Source of the DNA: QHXQ01 sp036389375 | Lineage (GTDB): Bacteria > Acidobacteriota > Blastocatellia > Pyrinomonadales > Pyrinomonadaceae | Direction of reading: 5' to 3' | Length of the DNA: 43,331 bases | NCBI GenBank assembly: GCA_036389375.1 | Contig: DASVQA010000148.1 | Location: forward strand, 1-43,331 | Part shown: positions 26,305 to 33,889 of the stretch, one piece after another | How the letters are laid out: each line of letters starts with the position of its first letter | How positions within the stretch are numbered: position 1 is the stretch's first letter | Made by a program: the position numbers and the translations under genes | The notes under the pieces: model-generated | What the model was told of the DNA's origin: nothing | Seen by the model: only the letters and a program-made list of their open reading frames with translations | Databases searched by the model: none

Positions 26305-27180
26305 CTACAGATAAATCTTATCGTATCTGCTGTGCAGACGCCAACCCGCCTTCTCATAAAAAGCTTGCGCGGGCCGGTTCTCGGCGTTGACGAAGCCGCA
26401 GATGGAAGGTTGTTCCGCCAACAGCGCGTGGCTTAATGCGGCCCAACAAGTTTGGCCGTACCCGCGATGCCGGTGCTTCGGATTGACCCACAGCCCTTCA
26501 AGATAAACCGCTTCCGGCGTCTTCGTCACAACGTCAGCCTTGAAGATCAACTCCCCGGCCTGCTGCCAAGTCCACACGCGCCCTTGCGCCACGCGCCCTG
26601 CACAACGACTGCGAAAGCCCGCCCCGTCTTGCGCCAACGGATTCGTGCCCGTCTCGGCCGCGACCATCTCGGCATGGGCCGCGACAACCTGATCCAGCTC
26701 GGCGAAGGTGGCGGGCCGCAGTTCGCTAAGTAGTTGCGCCGCGCGCACTGACGCAGTGCATTCGTAGAGCAATTCATGACAATGACGACGCGGCGTCTGC
26801 CCGGGCTGCGCGTAGCCGCGCCAGAACTGTGCCAACTCGCCCGCCTCGCCAATGATTACCTGCACGGCCGGTTGCCGCTGCGCCAACTCGGCAAAGGCCA
26901 GCAGCGCCGCATTGCTGCGCGTCTCGAACATCGTGGCCCGCCCGATGAGGGCCACACCTTCAAGCAGGCCGAGCGCATTCCAATAGCCGTAGAACGTGCC
27001 GCGATGCGCCAGACTCTGGATGCCGTGATCGTGAATCCAGCCCGCCATGATGACCGTGTTGATCGGACGGGCGGCGAGGAAGGCCAGTGCGGCCGGTGCA
27101 TCTTCTGCCGTGAGAGTTTCTGTGTGAGGCTGGAACTTCTGGCCGGCAAAATTGACTGCGTAGGATGTGGTGGTCTGCAT
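26305..27180 (-). CDS. GNAT-family N-acetyltransferase
   Basis: The product is 291 aa. The C-terminal half (about 150-291) is a GNAT fold that transfers acetyl from acetyl-CoA. The beta4 strand and pyrophosphate-binding loop are visible as EAVYLEGLWVNPKHRHRGYG (Q/RxxGxG/A-type HRHRGYG). The closing motif GFVNAENRPAQAFYEKAGWRL is typical. The N-terminal half (about 20-140) looks like a degenerate second GNAT-like domain (AALAFLAARPINTVIMAGWIHDHG, YWNALGLLEGVALIGRAT), as in two-domain GNAT proteins with a DUF4081-type N-terminus. The acceptor is unknown. It is divergent from the sigma-54 activator gene, with a long intergenic region between. Confidence 0.88.
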   Translation of the reverse strand: MQTTTSYAVNFAGQKFQPHTETLTAEDAPAALAFLAARPINTVIMAGWIHDHGIQSLAHRGTFYGYWNALGLLEGVALIGRATMFETRSNAALLAFAELAQRQPAVQVIIGEAGELAQFWRGYAQPGQTPRRHCHELLYECTASVRAAQLLSELRPATFAELDQVVAAHAEMVAAETGTNPLAQDGAGFRSRCAGRVAQGRVWTWQQAGELIFKADVVTKTPEAVYLEGLWVNPKHRHRGYGQTCWAALSHALLAEQPSICGFVNAENRPAQAFYEKAGWRLHSRYDKIYL

Positions 27181-27960
27181 GTACGGCTGTTGACCGTCGG
27201 GGCTTGTGCCCCCGGTCGCTCTGCTGATAGCGAGCCGTATGCCACGTCGGCGGGAACTTAAGAGAGGCGAGAAAGCTTAAAGTTTAGTGATTGACGCGAG
27301 CAGCGCCGTGAGCGTCGGTGGAAAAATCAAATTGGTTGATGTGAGCAAAATGATGGCTTGTATCGGTCACATTGAAAAACCGTCGCCTGCGTTTCGCGGC
27401 TGCCAGATACTTGGCAAAATAGTTTTTGTCCCGTAGCCATTTAAGTTGCCTGCAAATTAATCCGTGCTATTATGCCGGGCCGCCAGCGCAAGTTTTATGT
27501 CCGGATCCGGTTTATCGTAATTTGCGAGCAGTTGCGTGTAGGCTGTTTGAGTCTTAAAACCGGCGCGCACTCATTCGTCTCGCAGGCTGGCTGCACAGAC
27601 GAGTTGAAGCATTGATTTTTCTTACGCCCTTAATCCGTTCGTTATCCTGAGACCCGCCTCATCTCATCTGAACAGAGGCGCACGTTTTCCTCGCCTTAGT
27701 CGAATCGAAGCAAAGCCGATAACCTAATCACATGATGAACGGTTGTTAGCTCCGCGCGCGCGATTCCCAATCCACCGGTCGAACCAGTCAGGGGCAGCTT
27801 TTGCATTTACACGCTTAAATAAGCGCGGCGCTACGTGTCCGCGCGCGCCATTCCTATCTTTGTCGCAGCGCGCGCAACTTGGCACGAGCAACCTGAATTC
27901 ATTCTGTTTGCGCAACCGGCGGCGGCTTTGCTCGTACTCATAAATTAATCGAGGCTAAAG
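27181..27960. other. 780-base intergenic region before the injection-system activator
   Basis: It lies between divergently transcribed genes and holds at least the promoters of both. It is clearly less GC-rich than flanking genes from about 27280 to 27730. I see one candidate sigma-70 promoter (27446-27473), a 10-bp CCGGATCCGG palindrome near 27502, and no convincing ORF, tRNA or terminator. Short ORFs near 27724-27943 look random. A regulatory RNA or long leader cannot be excluded. Confidence 0.4.
27446..27473 (+). promoter_or_regulatory. Candidate sigma-70 promoter upstream of the activator gene
   Basis: TTGCCT (27446-27451), a 16-base spacer and TATTAT (27468-27473) lie in AT-rich sequence on the coding strand of the activator. 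The start codon is about 490 bases away, so either the leader is very long or another promoter is nearer. Confidence 0.4.
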
Positions 27961-29370
27961 ATGGACAACGCCAAAATACTACTGCTGAATTTCGCCCCCG
28001 CAGAAGATTTAAGCAAGCAGTTGCAGGACATACTCGGCTCCGCTTTCCGGCCCGGCAAGCAATTGCGCGCTGAAACCATAGACCACAGCAACTCTGCGCG
28101 GGCCGGCGCACAGCTGACCGACGTTGTGCAGAAATTTAGGCCGAACGTGACGTTTCTCGTGTTCGCGCCCGAGCAACTGCGCTCGGCCGGGCGCTGGCTG
28201 CGCGCGCTCAAAGAAGCGCCCGACGTCGCGGCGACCATCGTGGTGCTCGAAGCCTGCACGCCGGCCGAGCTACACGAACTGTTTCAGCACGGGGCGGCTG
28301 ATTTCATCACCGCGCCGCTCAAACCAGCGGACACGCTGGCGCGCGTCTGGCGGCAGCTTGAACATCTACGTTGGCGCGAGAGTCTGACGAAGAGTTTGAA
28401 GGAGAAGATCGGGCTGAAAAAACTGGTCGGCGAAGCCCGCTCTTTTCTGGCCGAGATCGAAAAGATACCGCTCATCGCACGTTGCGAAGGGCGCGTGCTG
28501 ATCTCAGGCGAGACAGGCACGGGCAAAGAGATGTGCGCGCGCGCAATTCATTATCTCAGCCCGCGCCAGAACAGGCCTTTCGTGCCGGTCAACTGCGGCG
28601 CGATCCCCGTCGAGTTGGTCGAAAACGAACTCTTCGGGCACGAGCGCGGGGCGTTCACGGGCGCGACCACCGCGCAGCCCGGTCTGATTAAAGAGGCTGA
28701 GGGCGGCACGCTCTTTCTCGACGAGATTGATTGTTTGCCCCTGCTGGCGCAGACGAAACTGCTGCGCTTTCTGCAAGAGAAGGAATATCGCCCTCTCGGC
28801 TCAACCAAGATCAGGCGCGCGGACGTGCGCGTCGTCGCGGCGTCGAACGCCGATCTGGCCGCGGCCGTCGCGCAGGAGAAGTTCCGGCAAGACCTCTATT
28901 ACCGGCTGAACATCATCCAGCTAACGCTGCCACCTTTGCGCGAGCGCCGCGAAGACATACCGCTACTGGCGCGCCATTTTCTGGTTAAGTATGCCGTCGA
29001 GTTCGATAAGCCGGTCGTTGATCTGACGCCGGAGGCGATCAAGAAACTCGTCTTCTACAGTTGGCCGGGCAACGTCCGCCAGTTGGAGTACACCATCGAA
29101 CGCGCCGTGCTGCTCGCGGCCGAGACGCGCATCAGCGCCGCAGAGATCACGCTGCCGGAAGCAGCACCATCTGACGCCGGCTCGTTCCAGCAAGCAAAGG
29201 CCACACTCATCGCGCAGTTCGAGCGCGACTACATACACAGCCTTCTTATCTCGCATCGCGGCAACATCAGCCACGCCGCGCGCGCCGCCAACAAGAACCG
29301 CCGCGCTTTCTGGCAACTGATTCGCAAGTACCGCATAGACGTGCGCAGTCTCAAACTCGCCTTGTCGTGA
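27961..29370 (+). CDS. Sigma-54-dependent activator (enhancer-binding protein) with degenerate receiver
   Basis: A 469-aa NtrC-type AAA+ protein that remodels sigma-54 RNA polymerase using ATP. Residues 1-135 have a receiver-like pattern, but the acidic pair, the phospho-acceptor Asp (FLVFAP at 65-70) and the usual Lys (FITAPL) are missing, so phosphorylation is not expected. The AAA+ domain (about 150-380) is complete: Walker A GETGTGKE (183-190), the sigma-54-contacting loop GAFTGA (230-235), Walker B TLFLDEID (250-257) and the R-finger region FRQDLYYRLN. The C-terminus has a Fis-type helix-turn-helix (about 434-456, GNISHAARAANKNRRAFWQLI). It sits directly upstream of the injection-system genes in the same direction and is the obvious candidate for their regulator. 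Confidence 0.93.
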   Translation: MDNAKILLLNFAPAEDLSKQLQDILGSAFRPGKQLRAETIDHSNSARAGAQLTDVVQKFRPNVTFLVFAPEQLRSAGRWLRALKEAPDVAATIVVLEACTPAELHELFQHGAADFITAPLKPADTLARVWRQLEHLRWRESLTKSLKEKIGLKKLVGEARSFLAEIEKIPLIARCEGRVLISGETGTGKEMCARAIHYLSPRQNRPFVPVNCGAIPVELVENELFGHERGAFTGATTAQPGLIKEAEGGTLFLDEIDCLPLLAQTKLLRFLQEKEYRPLGSTKIRRADVRVVAASNADLAAAVAQEKFRQDLYYRLNIIQLTLPPLRERREDIPLLARHFLVKYAVEFDKPVVDLTPEAIKKLVFYSWPGNVRQLEYTIERAVLLAAETRISAAEITLPEAAPSDAGSFQQAKATLIAQFERDYIHSLLISHRGNISHAARAANKNRRAFWQLIRKYRIDVRSLKLALS

Positions 29371-29380
29371 AAGCGATCTT

Positions 29381-29424
29381 CTATGACTATCTCACGCCGC
29401 CAGCTATGACAAATTTGTCATAGC
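29381..29424. promoter_or_regulatory. Perfect 22-bp palindrome plus half-site: candidate enhancer for the activator
   Basis: GCTATGACAAATTTGTCATAGC (29403-29424) is a perfect inverted repeat of 11-base arms. An extra CTATGAC half-site lies at 29381-29387, 23 bp (about two helical turns) from the matching half. TGACA...TGTCA dyads are typical upstream activating sites of sigma-54 activators. The site starts 33 bases after the activator's stop codon and is AT-rich compared with its surroundings. It could alternatively act as a weak terminator, but no T-run follows. Confidence 0.65.
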
Positions 29425-29543
29425 CTTAACTTACGCCAGCCACAGCCCTTTAACCATCCGGCCCACGCCCTCCGTCGTCCGCCCTCGGACAAAATCATCC
29501 AGTCTCGTTTGCGCCCAACGCGCAAAAGGCGCAAGCCGCTGCG

Positions 29544-29559
29544 CGGCCGTCGAATTGCA
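29544..29559 (+). promoter_or_regulatory. Candidate sigma-54 (-24/-12) promoter of the eCIS operon
   Basis: CGGC (GG at 29545-29546) and TTGCA (GC at 29557-29558) are separated exactly as required: GG-N10-GC. The -12 element matches fully and the -24 element partly (GGC but not TGGCAC). A start near 29570 would give a 30-base leader to the ATG at 29601. The palindrome lies about 120-165 bases upstream, a usual enhancer distance. Confidence 0.5.
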
Positions 29560-29600
29560 AAGAGCATAGGCCGTTGTGATGACCCTTGATCGGAGCCTGC

Positions 29601-29876
29601 ATGTGTCGAACTGAAAAATCTCGCATGACGCACGACATTCTCACCTACCTCGCGGAGAACCCGGAGGCGCAGGACACGTTTGAAGGCATCGTTGAATGGT
29701 GGCTGCTTGAACAGAAGATCGAGCGTCAGACGTTGGCGGTCAGACAGGCGCTCGAAGAACTCGCCGCGCAAAAACTGATCATCGCCCGGCGCACCAAAGA
29801 TTTGCGCACTCATTACCGGATCAATCGCCGCAAGGCGAAAGACATCCGCGCGTTACTCGCACGGACAAGCCTCTGA
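29601..29876 (+). CDS. Small winged-helix-like protein leading the eCIS operon
   Basis: The product is about 91 aa. ATG at 29601 has GGAG five bases before it; a later ATG at 29625 (MTHDILTYLAENPEAQ) and a TTG at 29586 are alternatives. The sequence predicts helix-helix-helix-wing: DILTYLAENPEA, FEGIVEWWLLEQ, VRQALEELAAQKLIIARR, then a beta hairpin KDLRTHYRINRRK. That is a winged-helix shape with a basic wing. I recall similar small proteins next to injection-system genes in other bacteria but have no name for it. It may be a second transcription regulator of the locus, or an assembly factor. It is the first gene after the sigma-54-type promoter. Confidence 0.72.
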   Translation: MCRTEKSRMTHDILTYLAENPEAQDTFEGIVEWWLLEQKIERQTLAVRQALEELAAQKLIIARRTKDLRTHYRINRRKAKDIRALLARTSL

Positions 29877-30041
29877 CGCACGCTGCACATGCCTCGGCAA
29901 CTTGCGCGGGGGCCCGCACGAAGGCGGCCTCAATCTGCGGAATGTAAAGCTTAAATAGCAGATCGCTTGCATGCGCCGGGCGCGCGCGGCTTGGCCACGC
30001 CTCTCGGAGCATTTGAGCGATTAGAGCGGAGGAGAAAGTTA

Positions 30042-32444
30042 ATGCCAGTACAGGTCAGCTATCCCGGTGTGTACATTCAGGAAGTATCGAGCGGCGTCCA
30101 CACCATCACCGGCGTCTCCACGTCTATCGCCGCCTTCTTCGGTCGCGCCAGCAAGGGGCCGATGAATCGCGCCATCCGAATCCTGAGTCTGTCCGATTTC
30201 ACGCGCGTCTTCGGCGACCCGTTTCCGGGGAGCGATCTGGCGAGCAGCGTCCGCCTCTTCTTCTCAAACGGCGGCACGGACTGTTACGTGGTGCGCGTCG
30301 CACATGGCGCGACCAAAGCGAGCATCACGTTGAGATCGCTTGCGGGTCAGACGGCGCTCAAGGCGACGGCAAAAGCCGAGGGCGACTGGGCGAACACTGT
30401 GCGCCTCGAAGTTGATTACAACACGCCGACGCCGGATGACACCTTCAACCTGCGCGTCATACAGGAAGACAAAGGCGTGGCGGTCGTCACCGAATCGTTC
30501 TCGAATCTGACGATGAATCCGGCCGCCTCGCGCTACGCGCCCGCCTTCGTTTCGCAAAGCTCCGATCTGATAGACCTCTCGGCGGTCGCGCCGGTCGCAA
30601 ACGATCTAAGCGACCCGACCAAGAGTTTCGCCGGCTTCTCGCTCGGTCGCCGCCCGCTCGGGCCGGACGATGCGGGCGTCAAAGCCACTGTCGAAACCGG
30701 CATGATCAAAGCGGCTGCGCCGAACAACAAGTCGCAGTTCGACATCAGCGTCAACGACGGCCCGTTCGTCACGGTCAACCTGCTGCCGTGGACGGACAAG
30801 GCCACCGCCGCCGACATTGCCACGCAGATTAAGGACAAGATCAACACCGCGCTCGGCTCGCTCAGCCCCGCGCCCACCGTCGATGTCGCCATCACGAAGG
30901 TCGGCGGCACGGCCACCATCGGCAATCTGCTCAAGATCACTTCGGCTTCGGGCGACAAGTCGAGCGTGCGTGTGCGTAGCGCCACGACCAACGACATCGC
31001 GGGGGCGTTGATGCTTGGGCTTGATCAAGGCGGCATCGAAGCCACGCGCTGGGGCTTTTTCCGCCCCGCGCCCAACGCCACGACGCTCGCCTTCGATGAT
31101 CCCGTCGGCACACCGGGCACGCTCGGCTGGCTCGATCTGATCGCCGAACTCAAACAGGGCGGGCTGACCGAGATCGTCATTGACGGCACACCCGTCCCGC
31201 TCGCGCTGGTCACGATGGGCAACAATAGCAACACGCCCTGGTACACGGGCGCGAACGGAGGCACGGACGGCGTGCGCGAGAAGTTGCGCATGATCGCGGC
31301 GGCAGTGAACGCGAAAGCGGGGTTGCCGTGGCGCGCGGAAGTGTGGGGCTACCACCTCGCGCTCATCGCCAAGTCGGGCACGATCAATCAGCAGGCCACC
31401 ATCGCCATGACGCCTACCGACGCCGAGACCAACAAGCTGAAGACGGCGCTTGTCGGCAACGTCCGGCAATACACGCTCGGCAATGGCGGCCTCGGCAGCT
31501 ACAGCACCGCCGGCACACCCGGCACGAACGGCACGACGCCGCTCACAGCCGCCGACTATCAAGGCATTCAAGTTAATCAGACCGGCATCTACGCGCTCGA
31601 CGGGGTTGATCTCTTCAACCTCATGGTCATCCCGGCGGACGAGGCCTTGAGCGAAGCTGAACACATGACGCTCTGGGGCGCGGCCAGCATCTACTGCGCG
31701 CAGCATCGCGCCTTCCTTGTTATTGACGCGCCCGCGAGTTGGACGGTGAAGGGGCGGCCCAAAGTCGTCGAAGACACGACGAAGGTTGACGACATACGCA
31801 AGCTCGTCGTCAAGACGAACTCGGCCGTCTTCTATCCGCGCCTCATCGTCAGCGAAGCGGGCTTGAATAGATACGTCGGCCCGGGCGGCGCAATCGCGGG
31901 CTTGATGGCGCGCATTGATTCGAGTCGCGGCGTGTGGAAAGCCCCGGCGGGGACGGAAGCGGACATCCGCGCCATCGTCGGGCTTGAGGTGAAACTGACC
32001 GACCCGGAGAACGGCGTGCTCAATAAGATCGCGGCCAACTGCCTGCGCTCCTTCCCGGTCGGCATCGTCAACTGGGGCGCGCGCACGATGGAAGGCTCGG
32101 ACGACATCGGCTCGGAGTGGAAGTACATCCCCATTCGCCGGCTCGCGCTCTTTCTCGAAGAGTCGCTCTATCGCGGCACGAAGTGGATCGTGTTTGAGCC
32201 GAATGACGAGCCGCTTTGGGCCAAGATCAGGCTCAACATCAACGCCTTCATGATGAGTCTGTTCCGGCAGGGCGCGTTTCAGGGCAGCACGCCGGACAAG
32301 GCTTTCTTCGTCAAGTGCGACGGCGAAACCACGACACAGAACGACCGCAATCTCGGCATCGTCAACATCGAGATCGGGTTTGCGCCGCTCAAGCCGGCCG
32401 AGTTCGTCATTCTCAAGATTCAGCAGATCGCGGGCCAACTTTGA
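30042..32444 (+). CDS. eCIS contractile sheath protein
   Basis: The sheath surrounds the tube and contracts to drive it into a target. The 800-aa product starts at 30042 with a strong GGAGGAGAAAG site; the ORF's upstream extension is not conserved. The N-terminus VQVSYPGVYIQEVSSGVHTITGV and FFSNGGTDCYVVRVA (about 76-86) is the hallmark of phage-tail and Afp2/3-type sheaths. The C-terminal region from about 515 (IYALDGVDLFNLMVIP) to the end, including DRNLGIVNIEIGFAPLKPAEFVILKI, is the conserved handshake domain. Between them lie about 400 variable residues forming surface domains, which makes it roughly twice as long as Afp2 or Afp3. Only one sheath gene is present in the window, unlike the three of Afp. 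Confidence 0.95.
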   Translation: MPVQVSYPGVYIQEVSSGVHTITGVSTSIAAFFGRASKGPMNRAIRILSLSDFTRVFGDPFPGSDLASSVRLFFSNGGTDCYVVRVAHGATKASITLRSLAGQTALKATAKAEGDWANTVRLEVDYNTPTPDDTFNLRVIQEDKGVAVVTESFSNLTMNPAASRYAPAFVSQSSDLIDLSAVAPVANDLSDPTKSFAGFSLGRRPLGPDDAGVKATVETGMIKAAAPNNKSQFDISVNDGPFVTVNLLPWTDKATAADIATQIKDKINTALGSLSPAPTVDVAITKVGGTATIGNLLKITSASGDKSSVRVRSATTNDIAGALMLGLDQGGIEATRWGFFRPAPNATTLAFDDPVGTPGTLGWLDLIAELKQGGLTEIVIDGTPVPLALVTMGNNSNTPWYTGANGGTDGVREKLRMIAAAVNAKAGLPWRAEVWGYHLALIAKSGTINQQATIAMTPTDAETNKLKTALVGNVRQYTLGNGGLGSYSTAGTPGTNGTTPLTAADYQGIQVNQTGIYALDGVDLFNLMVIPADEALSEAEHMTLWGAASIYCAQHRAFLVIDAPASWTVKGRPKVVEDTTKVDDIRKLVVKTNSAVFYPRLIVSEAGLNRYVGPGGAIAGLMARIDSSRGVWKAPAGTEADIRAIVGLEVKLTDPENGVLNKIAANCLRSFPVGIVNWGARTMEGSDDIGSEWKYIPIRRLALFLEESLYRGTKWIVFEPNDEPLWAKIRLNINAFMMSLFRQGAFQGSTPDKAFFVKCDGETTTQNDRNLGIVNIEIGFAPLKPAEFVILKIQQIAGQL

Positions 32445-32461
32445 TCTGAACAGGAGCAGCC

Positions 32462-32986
32462 ATGGCTAAAGGTTTCGTCAAGAACGCGAAGCGCGTCGAT
32501 CCTTATAAGAACTTCAAGTTCCGCGTCAGTTGGGACGGCAAGACCGTGCTCGGCGTCAGCAAGGTGAGTGCTTTGAAGCGCACGACCGAAGTGGTCAAAC
32601 ACCGCGACGGCGGCGACAACTCGACCGATCACAAATCACCGGGGCGCACCACCTACGACGCCGTCACGATGGAGCGCGGGCTGACGCACGACCCGGAGTT
32701 CGAGCGTTGGGCCAACAAGGTACACCCTTACGCGGGCGACGCGGCGATGGATCTGGCGGAGTACAAAAAAGAGTTGACGCTGGAGATGATGAACGAGAAG
32801 GGGCACGTCGTCTATCGCTACTTCCTGCACAACTGTTGGGTCAGCGAATTTACGGCCTTGCCGGAACTAAACGCCAACGCCAACGCCGTCGCCATCGAAA
32901 TGATCAAGCTCGAACTCGAAGGCTGGGAGCGCGACGCAGACACGAAAGAACCGAACGAAGCGGACGACGTGCCGGCGTCGAGCTAA
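32462..32986 (+). CDS. eCIS inner tube protein (Afp1/gp19-like)
   Basis: The product is 174 aa and 17 bases after the sheath gene. It forms the hollow hexameric-ring tube that is expelled on contraction and that may carry cargo in its lumen. The family pattern is clear: DPYKNFKFRVSWDGKTVLGVSKVSALKRTTEVVKHRDGG at the start, KSPGRTTYDAVTMERGLTHDPEFERWANKV in the middle, and KKELTLEMMNEKGHVVYRYFLHNCWVSEFTALPELNANANAVAIEMIKLELEGWER as the closing beta strands. The acidic C-terminal tail (DADTKEPNEADDVPASS) is short and disordered. AGGAG precedes the ATG. A single tube gene suggests that one protein builds the whole shaft, where Afp uses Afp1 and Afp5. Confidence 0.95.
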   Translation: MAKGFVKNAKRVDPYKNFKFRVSWDGKTVLGVSKVSALKRTTEVVKHRDGGDNSTDHKSPGRTTYDAVTMERGLTHDPEFERWANKVHPYAGDAAMDLAEYKKELTLEMMNEKGHVVYRYFLHNCWVSEFTALPELNANANAVAIEMIKLELEGWERDADTKEPNEADDVPASS

Positions 32987-33031
32987 CAGCAGATGGGCCG
33001 GGCGGGCAGACTTTTGCGAGGCTGAAACCAA

Positions 33032-33889
33032 ATGCGCGACGAATTACGGTTGCCATTCCCGCCCGTCCCTGCCGACCTGCACGCTGCACACGCGCCCGGC
33101 GAACTCCGGCTCCGGCCCTTCGGTCTGAAGGAAAGCGATCTGGCCATTGACTTCAGCCAACCCTTGCGCCCGCTGCTCGTCACCGAAGTGCTCCGTTGCT
33201 GTACTGAGAGCGCCGCGCCGCTCGCTGCAGATTTCTTCTGGGCGCTGACCATCAGCGCGCGGATCGAGTGTCTGCTGACGGTCGCCTGTGGCGCACAGGG
33301 CGCGGGGCTGCCCGTCGTGCTGCGTTGTCCTGAAACGGGTTGCCGCGAGCCTTTGGAGTTGGAACTGCTGGCGGAAGAGATCGCCGGGTTAAGGATGCAG
33401 ATGAACGCGGTCGAACCCATTGCCGTCGCGTGCGGTGACGCAAGGCTCTATCTTCGCCGCCCGACGGGGCGCGATCAACTCGCTTGGCTCGACGCGCGCT
33501 TCGCCGACGAAGAGACGGCCACGCGCGCCATGCTCCGCAGCCTGCTCGACGAAGATGCGACGGCGGCCGCGGCGCACGGACAGACGGCCGAGGCGGTGCT
33601 TGCCCGCACCGAATGTGTGCGCGTCCTAAACGACGCGCTCGAAGAACACGACCCGCTCGTCAGTTTCAAAATGATCGTCGGCTGCCCTTATTGCCACGTC
33701 GAACACGAGCACGAAGTCGATCTGGCCGAACTCGCGCTCGAACGTCTGCGCCAGCAGCAGCGGCGACTCGTCGCCGACATACATCTGCTCGCCAGACATT
33801 ACCATTGGAGCGAGGCGCAGATTTTTGCCGTCCCGCACTGGCGGCGCGACCTGTATCTGAACATCATCGCGCGGGAGGAAAATCCTTGA
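33032..33889 (+). CDS. eCIS baseplate-associated protein with Cys motifs
   Basis: The product is 285 aa. I recognise the pattern as a protein regularly found between tube and cap genes in eCIS and T4-like tail loci, often described as a T4 gp26/gp28-like baseplate hub or chaperone; this assignment is tentative. Notable blocks are LRLRPFGLKESDLAID (about 25-40), the Cys stretch VVLRCPETGCREPLELE (about 95-110), a GRDQLAWLDARFADEE helix, VGCPYCHVEHEHEVDLAELALERL (about 215-238) and the closing LLARHYHWSEAQIFAVPHWRRDLYLNII. The two Cys pairs with nearby His could bind zinc. Its stop overlaps the TTG start of the next gene. Confidence 0.72.
   Translation: MRDELRLPFPPVPADLHAAHAPGELRLRPFGLKESDLAIDFSQPLRPLLVTEVLRCCTESAAPLAADFFWALTISARIECLLTVACGAQGAGLPVVLRCPETGCREPLELELLAEEIAGLRMQMNAVEPIAVACGDARLYLRRPTGRDQLAWLDARFADEETATRAMLRSLLDEDATAAAAHGQTAEAVLARTECVRVLNDALEEHDPLVSFKMIVGCPYCHVEHEHEVDLAELALERLRQQQRRLVADIHLLARHYHWSEAQIFAVPHWRRDLYLNIIAREENP

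Noticed and set aside
27724..27943. Short ORFs on both strands before the activator gene
   Set aside because: No ribosome-binding site, no conserved pattern and random-looking composition.
29418..29813. 131-aa minus-strand ORF
   Set aside because: It overlaps the winged-helix gene and the promoter region in antisense and has no family pattern.
30606..32438. 610-aa minus-strand ORF
   Set aside because: It is antisense to the sheath gene; its composition (Arg/Asp/Val-rich, no motif) is that of a GC-rich shadow frame.
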